64,000 nucleotides of DNA from Bacillota bacterium (GCA_023401925.1 JAEXDA010000057.1:62001-126000); one strand, 5' to 3'; positions 1-9,153 are shown, counted from the stretch's first letter. Numbers and translations: made by a program. The notes: a model not told the origin generated them from the sequence alone.

Positions 1-943
1 CTTCCTCGCTGCTTTGAATCCTTTCCAAAAGGATGTCGCAAGCAGCCTGCCCCATTTTATAAGCCGGCTGAGATATGGTCGTTAGCGGAACATCCAAATA
101 AGAAGCAATTAAGACATCGTCATAACCAATAATCGCTAGCTCCTCGGGAATCGCCAAATTCCCCTGATGGGCTGCGGCATAAGTGCCAAGGGCCAAAGTA
201 TCGCAATAGGTTAAAATTGCAGTCGGGCGGGGATTTATCGCCAATAACCGTTCGGTCAGTTCTCTGCCGGTCTCGGGCTTTAGATTTTTACCGTATAGGA
301 CGTGATCCTGATTGATGGAAAGCCCGGCTTCAATCATTGCTTTGGAATATCCGGCCAGCCGCTCCCGGACGCTGGTGATCCGCTGTGGGCCTAAAATCAG
401 GCCGATATTTACATGGCCCAACCCGATGAGGTGTTTGGTGGCTTCATATTCCCCGTTGAAGTTGTCATTAATGACATAATCGGCGTCAATATCGGGCAAA
501 CGCCGATTAATCAATACAAAAGGGGTATTTTGTTTCCGAAGTCTTTCAATATGTTGAAATCCAGGGAAAACCGAATTCAAAATAATCCCCGCCACCCGGA
601 TGCTCCTGAAGGTATTGACGGCCCGCAATTCACTCTCCGGGTTTTCATCGGTGTTAAAAATAATAAGCGAATATCCATGTTCCCTGGCAATGTCTTCTAC
701 GCCTCTGAGTTGCTGGGCATGAAAAGGATCCTCAATATCCGAGGTGATCAACCCGATAACTTTCGTTCTTCGGGAAGCTAAAGAAGCTGCAATACTGTTG
801 GGTGTATAACCCAGTTCTTCAGCAACTTCCTTAATCCGTTTCCGGGTTTCCTCACTGATTTCTTTTTTCCCGTTCAACGCCCGCGAAACCGTATTGGTTG
901 AAACCCCAACCATTTTAGCAATATCTTTCATCGTAATATTCAT
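1..943 (-). CDS. LacI-family transcriptional regulator (C-terminus beyond window)
   Basis: The minus-strand frame from an ATG at 943 is open to the window edge, giving 314 residues of a family usually about 335-345 long. The first ~50 residues form the LacI helix-turn-helix (MKDIAKMVGVS, then NTVSRALNG), followed by the hinge region (GYTPNSIAASLASRRT) and a periplasmic-binding-protein-like sugar sensor domain (IGLITSDIEDPFHAQ). Such proteins repress sugar-use operons until a sugar or phosphosugar binds. The ligand cannot be read from sequence. The nearest metabolic genes are the GH9 and GH5 hydrolases, so a role in polysaccharide use is a reasonable guess. An inverted repeat just upstream of the start could be its own operator. 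Confidence 0.93.
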   Translation of the reverse strand, partial: MNITMKDIAKMVGVSTNTVSRALNGKKEISEETRKRIKEVAEELGYTPNSIAASLASRRTKVIGLITSDIEDPFHAQQLRGVEDIAREHGYSLIIFNTDENPESELRAVNTFRSIRVAGIILNSVFPGFQHIERLRKQNTPFVLINRRLPDIDADYVINDNFNGEYEATKHLIGLGHVNIGLILGPQRITSVRERLAGYSKAMIEAGLSINQDHVLYGKNLKPETGRELTERLLAINPRPTAILTYCDTLALGTYAAAHQGNLAIPEELAIIGYDDVLIASYLDVPLTTISQPAYKMGQAACDILLERIQSSEE

Positions 944-976
944 AAAACAACCTCAAACCCATATGTAATCGGTCAC

Positions 977-1000
977 GTTAACGCTCACGTAATCGTTAAC
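977..1000. promoter_or_regulatory. Putative operator upstream of the LacI-family gene
   Basis: Two perfect 7-bp inverted arms, GTTAACG at 977-983 and CGTTAAC at 994-1000, flank a 10-bp spacer 34-57 bp before the regulator start. The AACG/CGTT cores resemble LacI-family half-sites, which fits autoregulation. The spacing is larger than in a typical LacI-family operator, so this is tentative. Confidence 0.35.
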
Positions 1001-1065
1001 ATATAATTCTTGATGAAGGTATAAAAATCCTTTTAAAAAAATATTTTCTTGAAAATATTTTTGAA

Positions 1066-1103
1066 ACCAAAAAATCCCCAGACCCATCCGGATGAGTCTG
1101 GGG
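1066..1103 (-). terminator. Rho-independent terminator, minus direction, with no intact gene upstream
   Basis: The stem CCCCAGAC (1076-1083) pairs with GTCTGGGG (1096-1103), extended inward by CATCC/GGATG. Read on the minus strand it is followed by a run of six T. The minus strand for 570 bp upstream carries only a decayed reading frame, so this terminator is either a relic of that gene or an attenuator in the regulator's leader. Confidence 0.6.
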
Positions 1104-1334
1104 GTGATCATGATGGTTACGGGGGAAGGCTTATGAAAACAAAAATACTTTCATGAATTAACTATTTTCTTAATCCCGTGAATCTGGCTCCGTTAACTTT
1201 TTTTAGGCCACCTTTTTCAAAAAAATTTAATTCAATATCTATAGATAACTGCGCCAATCGTTTTTCTTATCGCTCCGGTTTGCGCGGTCATCGCTACCCC
1301 ACCCAAATAAGAAGCACTTGCTTAAGTCTATCGA

Positions 1335-1497
1335 TTATTCATCCCTAAACTGCTCTTCTCCAAATTTCATCCCTTTTTCATAACGCGCCTTATTCCACAG
1401 GTCTTTTCCTGTGGCCAATCCGTCTTTTAGCCTAACCCAGGGACCCTTGCTCCAGAATTAACAGTTTACGATCATGCTCCCGTTTAAGGACTCCCCG
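1335..1497 (-). pseudogene. Possible C-terminal remnant of a decayed gene
   Basis: Two adjacent minus-strand frames read like one protein tail split by a frameshift. The upstream piece gives KREHDRKLLILEQG. After a frame change the downstream piece gives WVRLKDGLATGKDLW and ends FGEEQFRDE before a TAA at 1335-1337. Stops lie just upstream of both pieces, so no intact gene is present. I do not recognise the family. The orphan terminator at 1066-1103 would fit as the end of the former transcript. The evidence is only composition and coherence, so confidence is low. The rest of 1104-1544 shows nothing I can name. Confidence 0.28.
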
Positions 1498-1544
1498 TCA
1501 AATGTTCTATATCTGGTTAATAATTAACATTACCGAAATTTTAT

Positions 1545-1573
1545 TTGACAAAGTTAATTAACTATATTAATAT
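1545..1573 (+). promoter_or_regulatory. Sigma-A type promoter for the chemoreceptor gene
   Basis: TTGACA at 1545-1550 and TAATAT at 1568-1573 are separated by exactly 17 bp, about 100 bp before the chemoreceptor start. The gene has an AAGGAGG ribosome site. Confidence 0.65.
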
Positions 1574-1676
1574 TAAAATATATCAAATTTAAATAACATC
1601 CCGGGATTTATTTCAATATATTACAGGCTTTATTATAAAACCAATCGCTAACTCACAATAACAAGGAGGATTATTC

Positions 1677-3299
1677 ATGCAAACCAAAATGAAATTAGGA
1701 AGCAAGATCGCCTTTGGTTTTACGGTGCTGTTAGTTTTAATGTTGTTGATGATATCCGTGGCCGCCTACAATATGAACCGCTTTGTTGCAGTCACTGAAC
1801 AAACGGCCGTCAATGACCGGAATATTCAACTTACAACGAAAATATCCGACTCTCTACAACAAATTATGCTCAGCATCCATACCCTCATCCTCTATAAAGA
1901 CCCTGAAAGCATCCGCCAGGAAGTTGAAAAGATCCGGGATGCCAGAGCGCAGTATAGCGCGGCCTATAATGAATTGGGAACGGCTACGATGTCTTCCGGA
2001 AAAGCCCTGATCCTCCGGGACCAACTCATCAAAGACATTGCCGTGGCCAAACCCATCAATGATAAACTATTGGCATTGGTTCAGAGCCATCAAGATTCGG
2101 AAGCTCAGGATTTACTGCGCTTGGAAGCATCACCCGCCACAAGGAAAATTTTAAATACCAGTGCTGAATTTATCAAGGAACAAGATAACGTCATCAATAC
2201 ATATAACCTGGCGACCAAAAAACATACCCAAATCTCTTTCTATATACTCTTGATGATGGGACTCACGGCCGTAGCGCTGGGCATCCTGATCGCTTATGCC
2301 ATTACCCGTTCGATCACCGTTCCGGTAAACATCATCGCCAGCTCGCTTTCGGATAGCGCCAGTCAGGTGGCTTCCGCCTCCGGACAATTGGCAGCTTCCA
2401 GCCAGCAACTCTCCGAGGGATGTTCGGAACAAGCTTCTTCCGTTGAAGAGACTTCGGCCACCCTTCAGGAAACCACCTCGATGGTGCAGCAAAACAATGG
2501 TAATACGCTTCAAGCCGTTCAGCTGTCTGGCTTGACCAGGGATGCCGCCCAAAAAGGCAACCAGGAAATGCAAGAGATGATGAACTCCATCAAGGAAATC
2601 AAGAATTCTAGCGACCAGGCGGCCAAAATCGTCAAAATGATTGATGATATCGCCTTTCAAACCAATATTCTGTCCCTTAACGCAGCTGTCGAGGCAGCCA
2701 GGGCCGGTGAAGCCGGAGTCGGCTTCGCCGTAGTCGCCGAGGAAGTCCGCAATCTGGCGCAAAAAAGCGCCCAGGCCGCCAAGGATACAGCGGCCATTAT
2801 TGAAACCAATATCGGTTTATCCACCCAGGGAGTGCTCATCAGTGAAAAAGTTAAGACTGATCTGGATGAAATAACCCTGCAAGCCAAAAAAGTCAGCGAA
2901 CTGATGCAGGAAATATCGGCGGCCGGAAACGAACAGGCTCAAGGTATCGGACAGGTCAATCAGGCGATCATCCAAATCGAGACTGTGACCGAACGGAATG
3001 CTGCAAACTCCGAAGAAACCGCCTCCGCTTCCGAGGAACTCAATGCCCAGGCCGAAAATTTAAGTGAAATCGTCCAGCAGCTTTCGGAGCTGGTGAACGG
3101 AAGCAGAAAAAACCTGGTCAGTAGCAACAAAAATACAAAAAAGATCCCCCTGAATTCCTTATTGGAGGAAAACAAAAAGATTCCAGCTTTGAAAACCGGG
3201 CTGCAAAATAACGGGATAACCCCAAACAGTTCTTTGAAAACCAAGATCATTCGTCCGGAGGAAGTCATACCGCTTGAAAGAGACTTCAGTCAATTTTAA
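1677..3299 (+). CDS. Methyl-accepting chemotaxis protein
   Basis: This 540-aa transmembrane chemoreceptor would signal ligand binding to CheA/CheW and the flagellar motor. TM1 spans about residues 12-31, an extracytoplasmic four-helix-bundle sensor (about 35-185) follows, and TM2 is about 186-210. The cytoplasmic signalling domain has the highly conserved hairpin tip around residues 322-360 (DDIAFQTNILSLNAAVEAAR, then FAVVAEEVRNLA). Gln/Glu pairs flanking the tip are candidate methylation sites. The start is fixed by AAGGAGG seven bases upstream. No che or flagellar genes lie nearby. The ligand is unknown, although the gene sits next to secreted polysaccharide hydrolases. Confidence 0.95.
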   Translation: MQTKMKLGSKIAFGFTVLLVLMLLMISVAAYNMNRFVAVTEQTAVNDRNIQLTTKISDSLQQIMLSIHTLILYKDPESIRQEVEKIRDARAQYSAAYNELGTATMSSGKALILRDQLIKDIAVAKPINDKLLALVQSHQDSEAQDLLRLEASPATRKILNTSAEFIKEQDNVINTYNLATKKHTQISFYILLMMGLTAVALGILIAYAITRSITVPVNIIASSLSDSASQVASASGQLAASSQQLSEGCSEQASSVEETSATLQETTSMVQQNNGNTLQAVQLSGLTRDAAQKGNQEMQEMMNSIKEIKNSSDQAAKIVKMIDDIAFQTNILSLNAAVEAARAGEAGVGFAVVAEEVRNLAQKSAQAAKDTAAIIETNIGLSTQGVLISEKVKTDLDEITLQAKKVSELMQEISAAGNEQAQGIGQVNQAIIQIETVTERNAANSEETASASEELNAQAENLSEIVQQLSELVNGSRKNLVSSNKNTKKIPLNSLLEENKKIPALKTGLQNNGITPNSSLKTKIIRPEEVIPLERDFSQF

Positions 3300-3416
3300 T
3301 GGATTAATTTATTTGATTTTACCGTGGACGGCAGCTGCTGGCCTGTCCCAAAAGGAAATGAACGGTATTGATTTTACATTACTTTGTAGACAGCCTCAGC
3401 ATCGCTCCTTCAACCG

Positions 3417-4979
3417 TCACTGCACCTGACAAACTAAGCCATTCAGGATGAAAGCGGATGGCTTCGCGTTTGAACCGCTATAAGTGACGTTAAATCCAAA
3501 ACTAACGGTGGCGCCTGCCGGGATGACCTTGTTATAATTGAGATTCGTCACTTTTACATTCGTTTCGCTTTGAGTATAAACACCATTCCATAGATTGGCG
3601 ATCTTCTGGTTACCTGGGAAGCTCCAGGCCAGTTCCCAATCGTTTATCCCGGACGTACCGTTATTCTTAAGGGTTATGTTGATCGTGGCCCCGTTGCCCC
3701 AATCATTCTCAATAACATAAGACACTGTGACACTAGCAGCAGGAGTTGGGGTCGGCGTTACGGTTGGAGTCGGACTGGCTGTCAGAGTCGGGGTTAGGGT
3801 CGGTGTAATCACCGTTCCGCTTTTGGCAGCCATCCGCTGGGCATGGGGTTTAAAAACACTGGCTAAAACGGCATTGCCCTCCAGCATATCAAAATCACTG
3901 GTATAAATGTCGTTAAAATTCCAAAACAGGCTTCCGGCCGCATTCCGGTTTTCAATTTCACCGAGCATAGCCGGCCAATATTGGTCTTTATTGTTGTGGA
4001 CATTCCATTCTTCCATGACAAAAGGTTTGCCGACAACCTCCTGAGCGTCGCTGATCCAGGCGTCAATCAACTTTCGGGCCTGATCAACCGTCAAGTTGGC
4101 CCAGGACTCGTCCGGATAAGGATGGGCGCTGCAAAAATCAATATATGGCGACTGATGAATATAGACAAAGGGATTACCGCAGTCTCCCCCATAGCCGTAT
4201 GATGCCTGCTGTCCTTCAAGACCGGCGCTGACCATATGATTGGGGTCCAGAGTCTTGATATAGCCCGCCATTTCATCGACCCAAGCCCGCAAGGTAATGC
4301 CGGTGGTATTTTCTCCGGCATCCTGATAGCGCGGCTCATTCATCAATTCCCAGGAAAAAATCGTCGGATCGTCCTGATAAGCGATGTTGGTGTAATGATT
4401 GATTCTGGTCACCATATGATGAATGAACTTTTTGTAATCATCTTTGCAGTTTTGGTTGGTAAAGAAAACGGCCCGGTTGGCATAACTCTTGCCGGGCAGA
4501 CCTTCCCAGGCAAGCCGGGTATCGATACCGCCGTAGGCCTCCCAGAAATTCTCCAAAGTCACAATGATCTTGAGGCCGTTTTTTTTGGCAGATTCCAAAA
4601 TATAATCGAACTCCATAAATTCCGCCTCGTTATATTGTCCTTTGGCGGTTTCAAACCCATGCCAGGTTTCATGAGAAAACGCCCAAGTCCGGACCACTTT
4701 GACCCCATAGGAAGCCATTTGACTCATCAGGGTATCGATCTGGCCCTTGTTCATGAAATAATTTTCAATATAATCGGTGGTGCTGGTATTGGAACCGTCG
4801 CCATGGGTAAATAAATCATAACAATTGCATCCGGCAAAATAATAAGGCTTACCGTCCAGGTAAAGCTGGGATCCTTGCCGGTAAACGAAGCCGGAAGGCG
4901 GGGCTGCGCTGGATATGAAGGTTAAACCCAAGATCGAAAAAATCAACCCTAAAAAAAACATCCATAATAATTTTTTCAT
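3417..4979 (-). CDS. Secreted GH5 endo-mannanase/glucanase with C-terminal CBM2
   Basis: This 520-aa secreted glycoside hydrolase would cleave beta-1,4-mannan or glucan outside the cell. A signal peptide (residues ~1-26) precedes a GH5 barrel (~30-385) most like the GH5_7 mannanases. The acid/base Glu is in WELMNEP (E215) and the nucleophile in VMEEW (E323/E324). A Thr/Pro linker (~391-414) joins a CBM2 cellulose-binding module (~417-520) closely similar to that of the neighbouring GH9 enzyme. AAAGGAGG lies 8 bases before the ATG. The bipartite repeat at 5028-5135 sits just upstream. The enzyme follows GH9 in the same orientation. Mannan versus glucan preference is inference. Confidence 0.93.
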   Translation of the reverse strand: MKKLLWMFFLGLIFSILGLTFISSAAPPSGFVYRQGSQLYLDGKPYYFAGCNCYDLFTHGDGSNTSTTDYIENYFMNKGQIDTLMSQMASYGVKVVRTWAFSHETWHGFETAKGQYNEAEFMEFDYILESAKKNGLKIIVTLENFWEAYGGIDTRLAWEGLPGKSYANRAVFFTNQNCKDDYKKFIHHMVTRINHYTNIAYQDDPTIFSWELMNEPRYQDAGENTTGITLRAWVDEMAGYIKTLDPNHMVSAGLEGQQASYGYGGDCGNPFVYIHQSPYIDFCSAHPYPDESWANLTVDQARKLIDAWISDAQEVVGKPFVMEEWNVHNNKDQYWPAMLGEIENRNAAGSLFWNFNDIYTSDFDMLEGNAVLASVFKPHAQRMAAKSGTVITPTLTPTLTASPTPTVTPTPTPAASVTVSYVIENDWGNGATINITLKNNGTSGINDWELAWSFPGNQKIANLWNGVYTQSETNVKVTNLNYNKVIPAGATVSFGFNVTYSGSNAKPSAFILNGLVCQVQ

Positions 4980-5027
4980 CCAAAGGACCTCCTTTAATAA
5001 GGAATCCAGCCGGTGGTAGCCTTAAAG

Positions 5028-5135
5028 CGTTCTCTAAATAACTACGCAATGTTGTAAACGTTTTACTTAAGTAGAGCGTATCTTCCCCATTTTCTGATTG
5101 ATGTTTATTTACGATAAGCTCTACTAGTTATTCCT
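5028..5135. repeat. Bipartite inverted-repeat element, copy 1
   Basis: About 108 bp closely matching 21575-21683. Hairpin A has the arms AGTAGAGCGTATC (5070-5082) and GATAAGCTCTACT (5113-5125), with one mismatch. Next to it, a second pair of arms around AACG/CGTT (about 5028-5065) can form hairpin B. The AACGTTTTAC half resembles a LacI/CcpA half-site. Both copies lie just upstream of a minus-strand gene, here the GH5 hydrolase. Confidence 0.75.
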
Positions 5136-5181
5136 CTGAGCGGAACCGGTTTCCCGGCTCCACTCGTAAACGTAAAGTGCT

Positions 5182-7404
5182 TTATTGAACCCTGACTGCC
5201 GCACCATTGAGGATGAAGTCAGTCGGTTTGGCGTTGGAACCGCTGTAGCTGAGATTAAATCCAAAATTAACGCTGCCCCCAGCCGGGATGACATTGTTAT
5301 ACCCGAGGTTAGCCGCATTTACATCGGCTCCGTTCTGGGTATAACTACAACTCCAAACGTTAGTAATCTTCTGATTGCCCGGGAAAGTCCAAGCCAGCTT
5401 CCAACCGGAGATCGGGGAAGTCCCGTTATTTTTGATCGTTATATTGACTGTCGCTCCACTGCCCCAATCATTTTGAATGACATAGGACACTACTCCATCT
5501 GCCACCGGCGGAGTCGGAGTCACTGTTGGCGTTACCGTTGGGGTTACCGTTGGCGTCACTGTCGGGGTTACCGTCGGTGTCACTGTTGGAACCACCGAAT
5601 TGTAAAGCTGGGTTGTGGGCACAATTTCCTTAGCGATGGTGTTGGCTGTGCTCCAAGACAGCTGACAGGTTGCATCGCCTGCATTTTCGTAGAACTCTAC
5701 CGTAATGTTGTATTTTTGTCCCATGACCAAATCAATGGTACCGGTATCTTCCACGGCGGCATGATCGGCCCAGCTATTAATGACCGCAACATTATTCACC
5801 CACATTCTGGCGCCATCGTCGTGGTTCAAATAAAAAGTGTAAGTTTCGGTGGTACGGGCCTCGATCTGCCCGGTCCAACGGGCCGAAAAACCGTCGCTGG
5901 GTACGCTCGGATCCGGAGAACCTCCGCCCCAATTAAAATTAACCGTCGGATCCACCCTGGTCACAAGGGCTGTACCGGCTAAACCGGTACCTTGGTAATA
6001 GGAGGCCAATAAACCGGTACCGTTACCCGGAGGAGATTCCGGCGCCGGAGTCGGAGTCGGAACAGGGGTGCCACTGGGTCCGCCGTTGGCTACATACGAA
6101 CGGCCGGCGCAACCTAGCAAAAATGAGGCGTTATAGTCAAGGGCCACTTCATTATTGGTATAATTGGTAACCTGATCTTGAACTCCGTCATTATTGTTGG
6201 GACCGCCGGCCAATGCGCCGACCATCCCATGAGTGAAAGAGTCGTTTTGATTGGGTTGGTTGGCCCGGTGATGCGGATGACGAATTGAACCGCTGCCAAC
6301 ATTGGTTAAAAAGCAAATGCCGCTCGGATTGGCGCCCAGACAGTAATCGATGATTTGATTGGCTGCCGTCAGATAACTGGAAAGGCCGAATTCCTTATAC
6401 ATCACGTAGATTAAACCAGCCTCGGCCGCGTCATAGCGTAATACCGCCCATTGATCCAAATAGGGCAGACCATAAGGGGTCTTGGTGAGTGTCTTGGTAT
6501 ACCAATCGAAATTCCAGATGACTCCTTTGTAGTACTTTTGGTTACCGGTCAATTTGTACATCATGATTAAATTGCCCAAAGTTGAATCGTCCCAGCAAAA
6601 AGTCCAGGGCTTTTGATAGTTGTTGTCGCCGCCATCATTCTTTTGATCCAGCCAGGCGTCCACCGGGCTGAGATAGCTCCGATCGCCCGTGGCGACACAT
6701 AACCAGATCGCGGCCCAACTCAGATCGTCATAATTGGAACTCGAGGTATAATAGCCATTGGCTGCGGTGCCCCGGCCAAGATTGGTTTTGGCCACGTTAA
6801 ACATGGCTTTAGCCGTCGTAAGACACTGGTTGGCGTATGTAGCATCAACGCTTCGGTAATTAATGGACATCAAGGCCAAAGCCGCCGCCGTCTGCCCGAT
6901 AATGTCCGAAGCGGTGCTGGATGAAGATACGGGCCTGGATGTAGTCTGATTTTCCGGTGGTCCCCAATAGGCATGATCGCTGCCGCCGTCTCCAACCTGG
7001 ATCACCATGCTGGTACCGTTCCACGATTTCAAAAAGTAATCGCTGAAAATTTTCAATTCCTGGAGTAATTTAGTTGTGGCTCCGGCATTGTCGTATGCCG
7101 GTTTGAATTCATAGAGCGACCATCCCAAAGTTGAAGCGGAAAATGCAGCCGGCAATGCGAATTTAGCATGGTCTCCGGCATCATGAAAACCACCGGGAAC
7201 GGCATCCGAAGTGTGACAAGCACTCCGCCAGCTTGAAAAGACGTTACTAACGGCCACATCAGGGCCACAGCGGTTGGCGTCAAACCAAGCCGTTGCTTTG
7301 GCAATGGCGTCGGCATAATTGTAACTGGCAGCGCCTACCCGGAACAATACCCCTCCTGCCACGATTGCCAGGACTACCATTAAGAATCCAGTGATTTTTT
7401 TCAT
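5182..7404 (-). CDS. Secreted GH9 cellulase with PA14 and CBM2 modules
   Basis: This ~740-aa secreted endoglucanase would hydrolyse cellulose. It has a signal peptide (~1-26) and a GH9 catalytic domain (~28-440), with the Asp motif DAGDHAKF near residue 73 and the acid Glu in NEVALDYNASF near 418. A Pro/Thr linker follows, then a PA14 carbohydrate-binding domain (~461-605; LLASYYQGTGLAG), a repetitive PTVT linker, and a C-terminal CBM2 (~636-740). I chose the ATG at 7404 over one three codons upstream because AGAAGGGA is correctly spaced only for the later one. A 19-codon upstream ORF stops 2 bp before this start. The gene lies between a foldase gene and the GH5 gene, all on one strand. Confidence 0.95.
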   Translation of the reverse strand: MKKITGFLMVVLAIVAGGVLFRVGAASYNYADAIAKATAWFDANRCGPDVAVSNVFSSWRSACHTSDAVPGGFHDAGDHAKFALPAAFSASTLGWSLYEFKPAYDNAGATTKLLQELKIFSDYFLKSWNGTSMVIQVGDGGSDHAYWGPPENQTTSRPVSSSSTASDIIGQTAAALALMSINYRSVDATYANQCLTTAKAMFNVAKTNLGRGTAANGYYTSSSNYDDLSWAAIWLCVATGDRSYLSPVDAWLDQKNDGGDNNYQKPWTFCWDDSTLGNLIMMYKLTGNQKYYKGVIWNFDWYTKTLTKTPYGLPYLDQWAVLRYDAAEAGLIYVMYKEFGLSSYLTAANQIIDYCLGANPSGICFLTNVGSGSIRHPHHRANQPNQNDSFTHGMVGALAGGPNNNDGVQDQVTNYTNNEVALDYNASFLLGCAGRSYVANGGPSGTPVPTPTPAPESPPGNGTGLLASYYQGTGLAGTALVTRVDPTVNFNWGGGSPDPSVPSDGFSARWTGQIEARTTETYTFYLNHDDGARMWVNNVAVINSWADHAAVEDTGTIDLVMGQKYNITVEFYENAGDATCQLSWSTANTIAKEIVPTTQLYNSVVPTVTPTVTPTVTPTVTPTVTPTVTPTPPVADGVVSYVIQNDWGSGATVNITIKNNGTSPISGWKLAWTFPGNQKITNVWSCSYTQNGADVNAANLGYNNVIPAGGSVNFGFNLSYSGSNAKPTDFILNGAAVRVQ

Positions 7405-7406
7405 AC

Positions 7407-7466
7407 TTACCATCCCTTCTTTCTCTTTTTATTCCAATGGGTTCGTCGGTAAATGATTGATTCCAA
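7407..7466 (-). CDS. Short upstream ORF (19 codons) before the GH9 gene
   Basis: A TTG at 7464-7466 follows a strong AAAGGAGG site and opens 19 codons rich in Lys, Arg and Trp. The TAA at 7407-7409 ends 2 bp before the GH9 ATG. The position suggests a leader peptide coupling translation into the cellulase gene. There is no homology evidence, so the ribosome site could instead be a relic. Confidence 0.3.
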   Translation of the reverse strand: MESIIYRRTHWNKKRKKGW

Positions 7467-7523
7467 AACCCCTCCTTTCCGAATCCTTAAATTGGCTTTA
7501 AAATAACCCGGTAATTCTCTTCT

Positions 7524-8864
7524 TTACCGCCCGGCTTCTTTCCCAAAACCGAGCTCATTGTACATTTGTAGAGTTTGCTCCTTCTCCACCACGTTATCAA
7601 CACTCAAAGCCAGGGCCGTTTTTAACAACTTTAGCGCTTGAGACCTTTTCTTCATATGGCATAGTCCCTCGGCGCCATAAATGTAATAGGGAACCTTCAT
7701 CCCGAACTTCTTAATCCCGGCTTGACTTAAATACACTACTTGTCCCCAATTTCCGGCCGCCCGGCAACTTTGAAAAGCCCGGTAAAAATAGAACTCCTGT
7801 TGATATCGGCGGTACGCTTTAAAATACAGCCCGGCGGCTGTTTGATATTTTTGATTTTTGAACGCTCCATAGGCAGCCAGCGCCGGATCGGTAATTTCAA
7901 TTTTCATCGTCCCCTTCACTTTAGTAAGCCAATCCCTGAAGCGGGGAGATTTTTCAAATTTCTCAACCACGAGAATGTCCGCAATTTCATCCCGGGAATG
8001 GTAAAAACCATTCAGCTTGAGGACTTTGAGGATTTCAATCCCGTAATTCGTCAAAAACGGGGGAATCACTTCTCCAGGCTTAGCGTCAAAGATCCTGGCG
8101 GCAAAGGCCGGGGGCACTTTTTCTTTAGTCAAAGGTTCCAGCAGTCCCCCTTTACTTTGGGTTTCCGGATCACCGGAATACTTCCGGGCCAGCGTTGCAA
8201 AATCAGCTCCTTTTTCCAATTGCCCGCTAATCTCCGAGGCCAGCTTCCATTGGCTTTGGAAGCCCCCGGTTTTCTGGGGGGAGAGCAAAATATGCTGCAG
8301 GACCACCGACCAATTTTCCCTCTTTTGACGTTGATAAGCCCTTTCAATCTCCGTTTGAGATGCTTGAACGCCATATTGCAGAGCAATACCGGGAAGACAC
8401 TTTAATTTCACCAAATAAATCTGGATAATTTTTTTTAAATCCTCTTCACCCTCACAGGAAATACTGTCGAGATATTCATGAAATTCCGATTCCGTTGCAT
8501 ATTTGGTTTTGATGAATTGATCCAGGTAGGATTCGATTTCCTGCGGCCCCACTTGAATGCCGGAACGTTTCAACAGGAATTCCTCCATTACCACCCGGTC
8601 GATAATTGTATCTACAAGCAAATCCTGGCGTTCTTCATCGGACTTGCGTAACATCGACGCCGTGCGGTGCCAGCGTTGGAAAAACTTGTTTTGTTCTTCG
8701 CGAAAAACCGCTTCACTGACGAAATTTCCATTGATCTTTAAAGCATGGTACCCCAAGCTCCCGGACTTCGCTTGGGCCTTCCCAAACCATAAAATTCCGC
8801 TTCCGATTATCATGGCGATTAATAAAATAAACCCTCCATAGGTGGCTTGTTTTTTAGAAATCAT
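7524..8864 (-). CDS. PpiC/SurA-type peptidyl-prolyl isomerase with TPR-like C-terminus
   Basis: This 446-aa envelope foldase should assist folding of exported proteins. One N-terminal membrane segment (~10-28) anchors it outside the membrane. A SurA-type N-terminal chaperone region (~40-180) comes next. A parvulin rotamase domain follows (~186-280; VVLQHILLSP, LARKYSGDPETQSKGG, IFDAKPGEVIPP). The C-terminal ~140 residues look like helical repeats. GGAGGGG precedes the ATG. It lies directly upstream of the GH9 and GH5 genes on the same strand, so a dedicated role in folding those large secreted enzymes is plausible but not shown. A SurA-like protein also fits a diderm envelope. Confidence 0.88.
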   Translation of the reverse strand: MISKKQATYGGFILLIAMIIGSGILWFGKAQAKSGSLGYHALKINGNFVSEAVFREEQNKFFQRWHRTASMLRKSDEERQDLLVDTIIDRVVMEEFLLKRSGIQVGPQEIESYLDQFIKTKYATESEFHEYLDSISCEGEEDLKKIIQIYLVKLKCLPGIALQYGVQASQTEIERAYQRQKRENWSVVLQHILLSPQKTGGFQSQWKLASEISGQLEKGADFATLARKYSGDPETQSKGGLLEPLTKEKVPPAFAARIFDAKPGEVIPPFLTNYGIEILKVLKLNGFYHSRDEIADILVVEKFEKSPRFRDWLTKVKGTMKIEITDPALAAYGAFKNQKYQTAAGLYFKAYRRYQQEFYFYRAFQSCRAAGNWGQVVYLSQAGIKKFGMKVPYYIYGAEGLCHMKKRSQALKLLKTALALSVDNVVEKEQTLQMYNELGFGKEAGR

Positions 8865-8994
8865 AGGACTCCCCTCCTACTATTACTAAATTTAATCTTG
8901 AATTCCAATAATTGTAAGCCAAGCCCGAAACTTATCCCTTTCCTACCGGCTAAACCCGCTATCAAAGTAATTCCTAAAATTAACTTTTTCTAAG

Positions 8995-9072
8995 ACTGTC
9001 TAACTGGCAATTGAATCCGTAAGAAATACAATATATGGCATTATTGAATATCTCATTTTAGACATCGTTGTC
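8995..9072. repeat. Degenerate copy of the MITE-like element
   Basis: This stretch shares CTGTCT, the core ATACAATATAT, the inverted TGAATATCTC and the end TTTTAGAC with the 118-bp element at 32511-32628, but it is about 40 bp shorter and diverged. It looks like a decayed relative. Confidence 0.4.
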
Positions 9073-9153
9073 ATTAACCTTTTGCTTTCACTCGGCGAAT
9101 CTATTCTACCTCCATTATATTACCTTAAATTTCCATACTTACCTTCAAAAACC

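Noticed and set aside
2151..2762. 203-aa open frame antisense to the chemoreceptor
   Set aside because: It is the antisense shadow of the conserved signalling domain, with no ribosome site or recognisable protein motifs.
4236..4814. 192-aa plus-strand frame inside the GH5 gene
   Set aside because: Antisense shadow of a GC-richer coding region. The GH5 reading has clear catalytic motifs.
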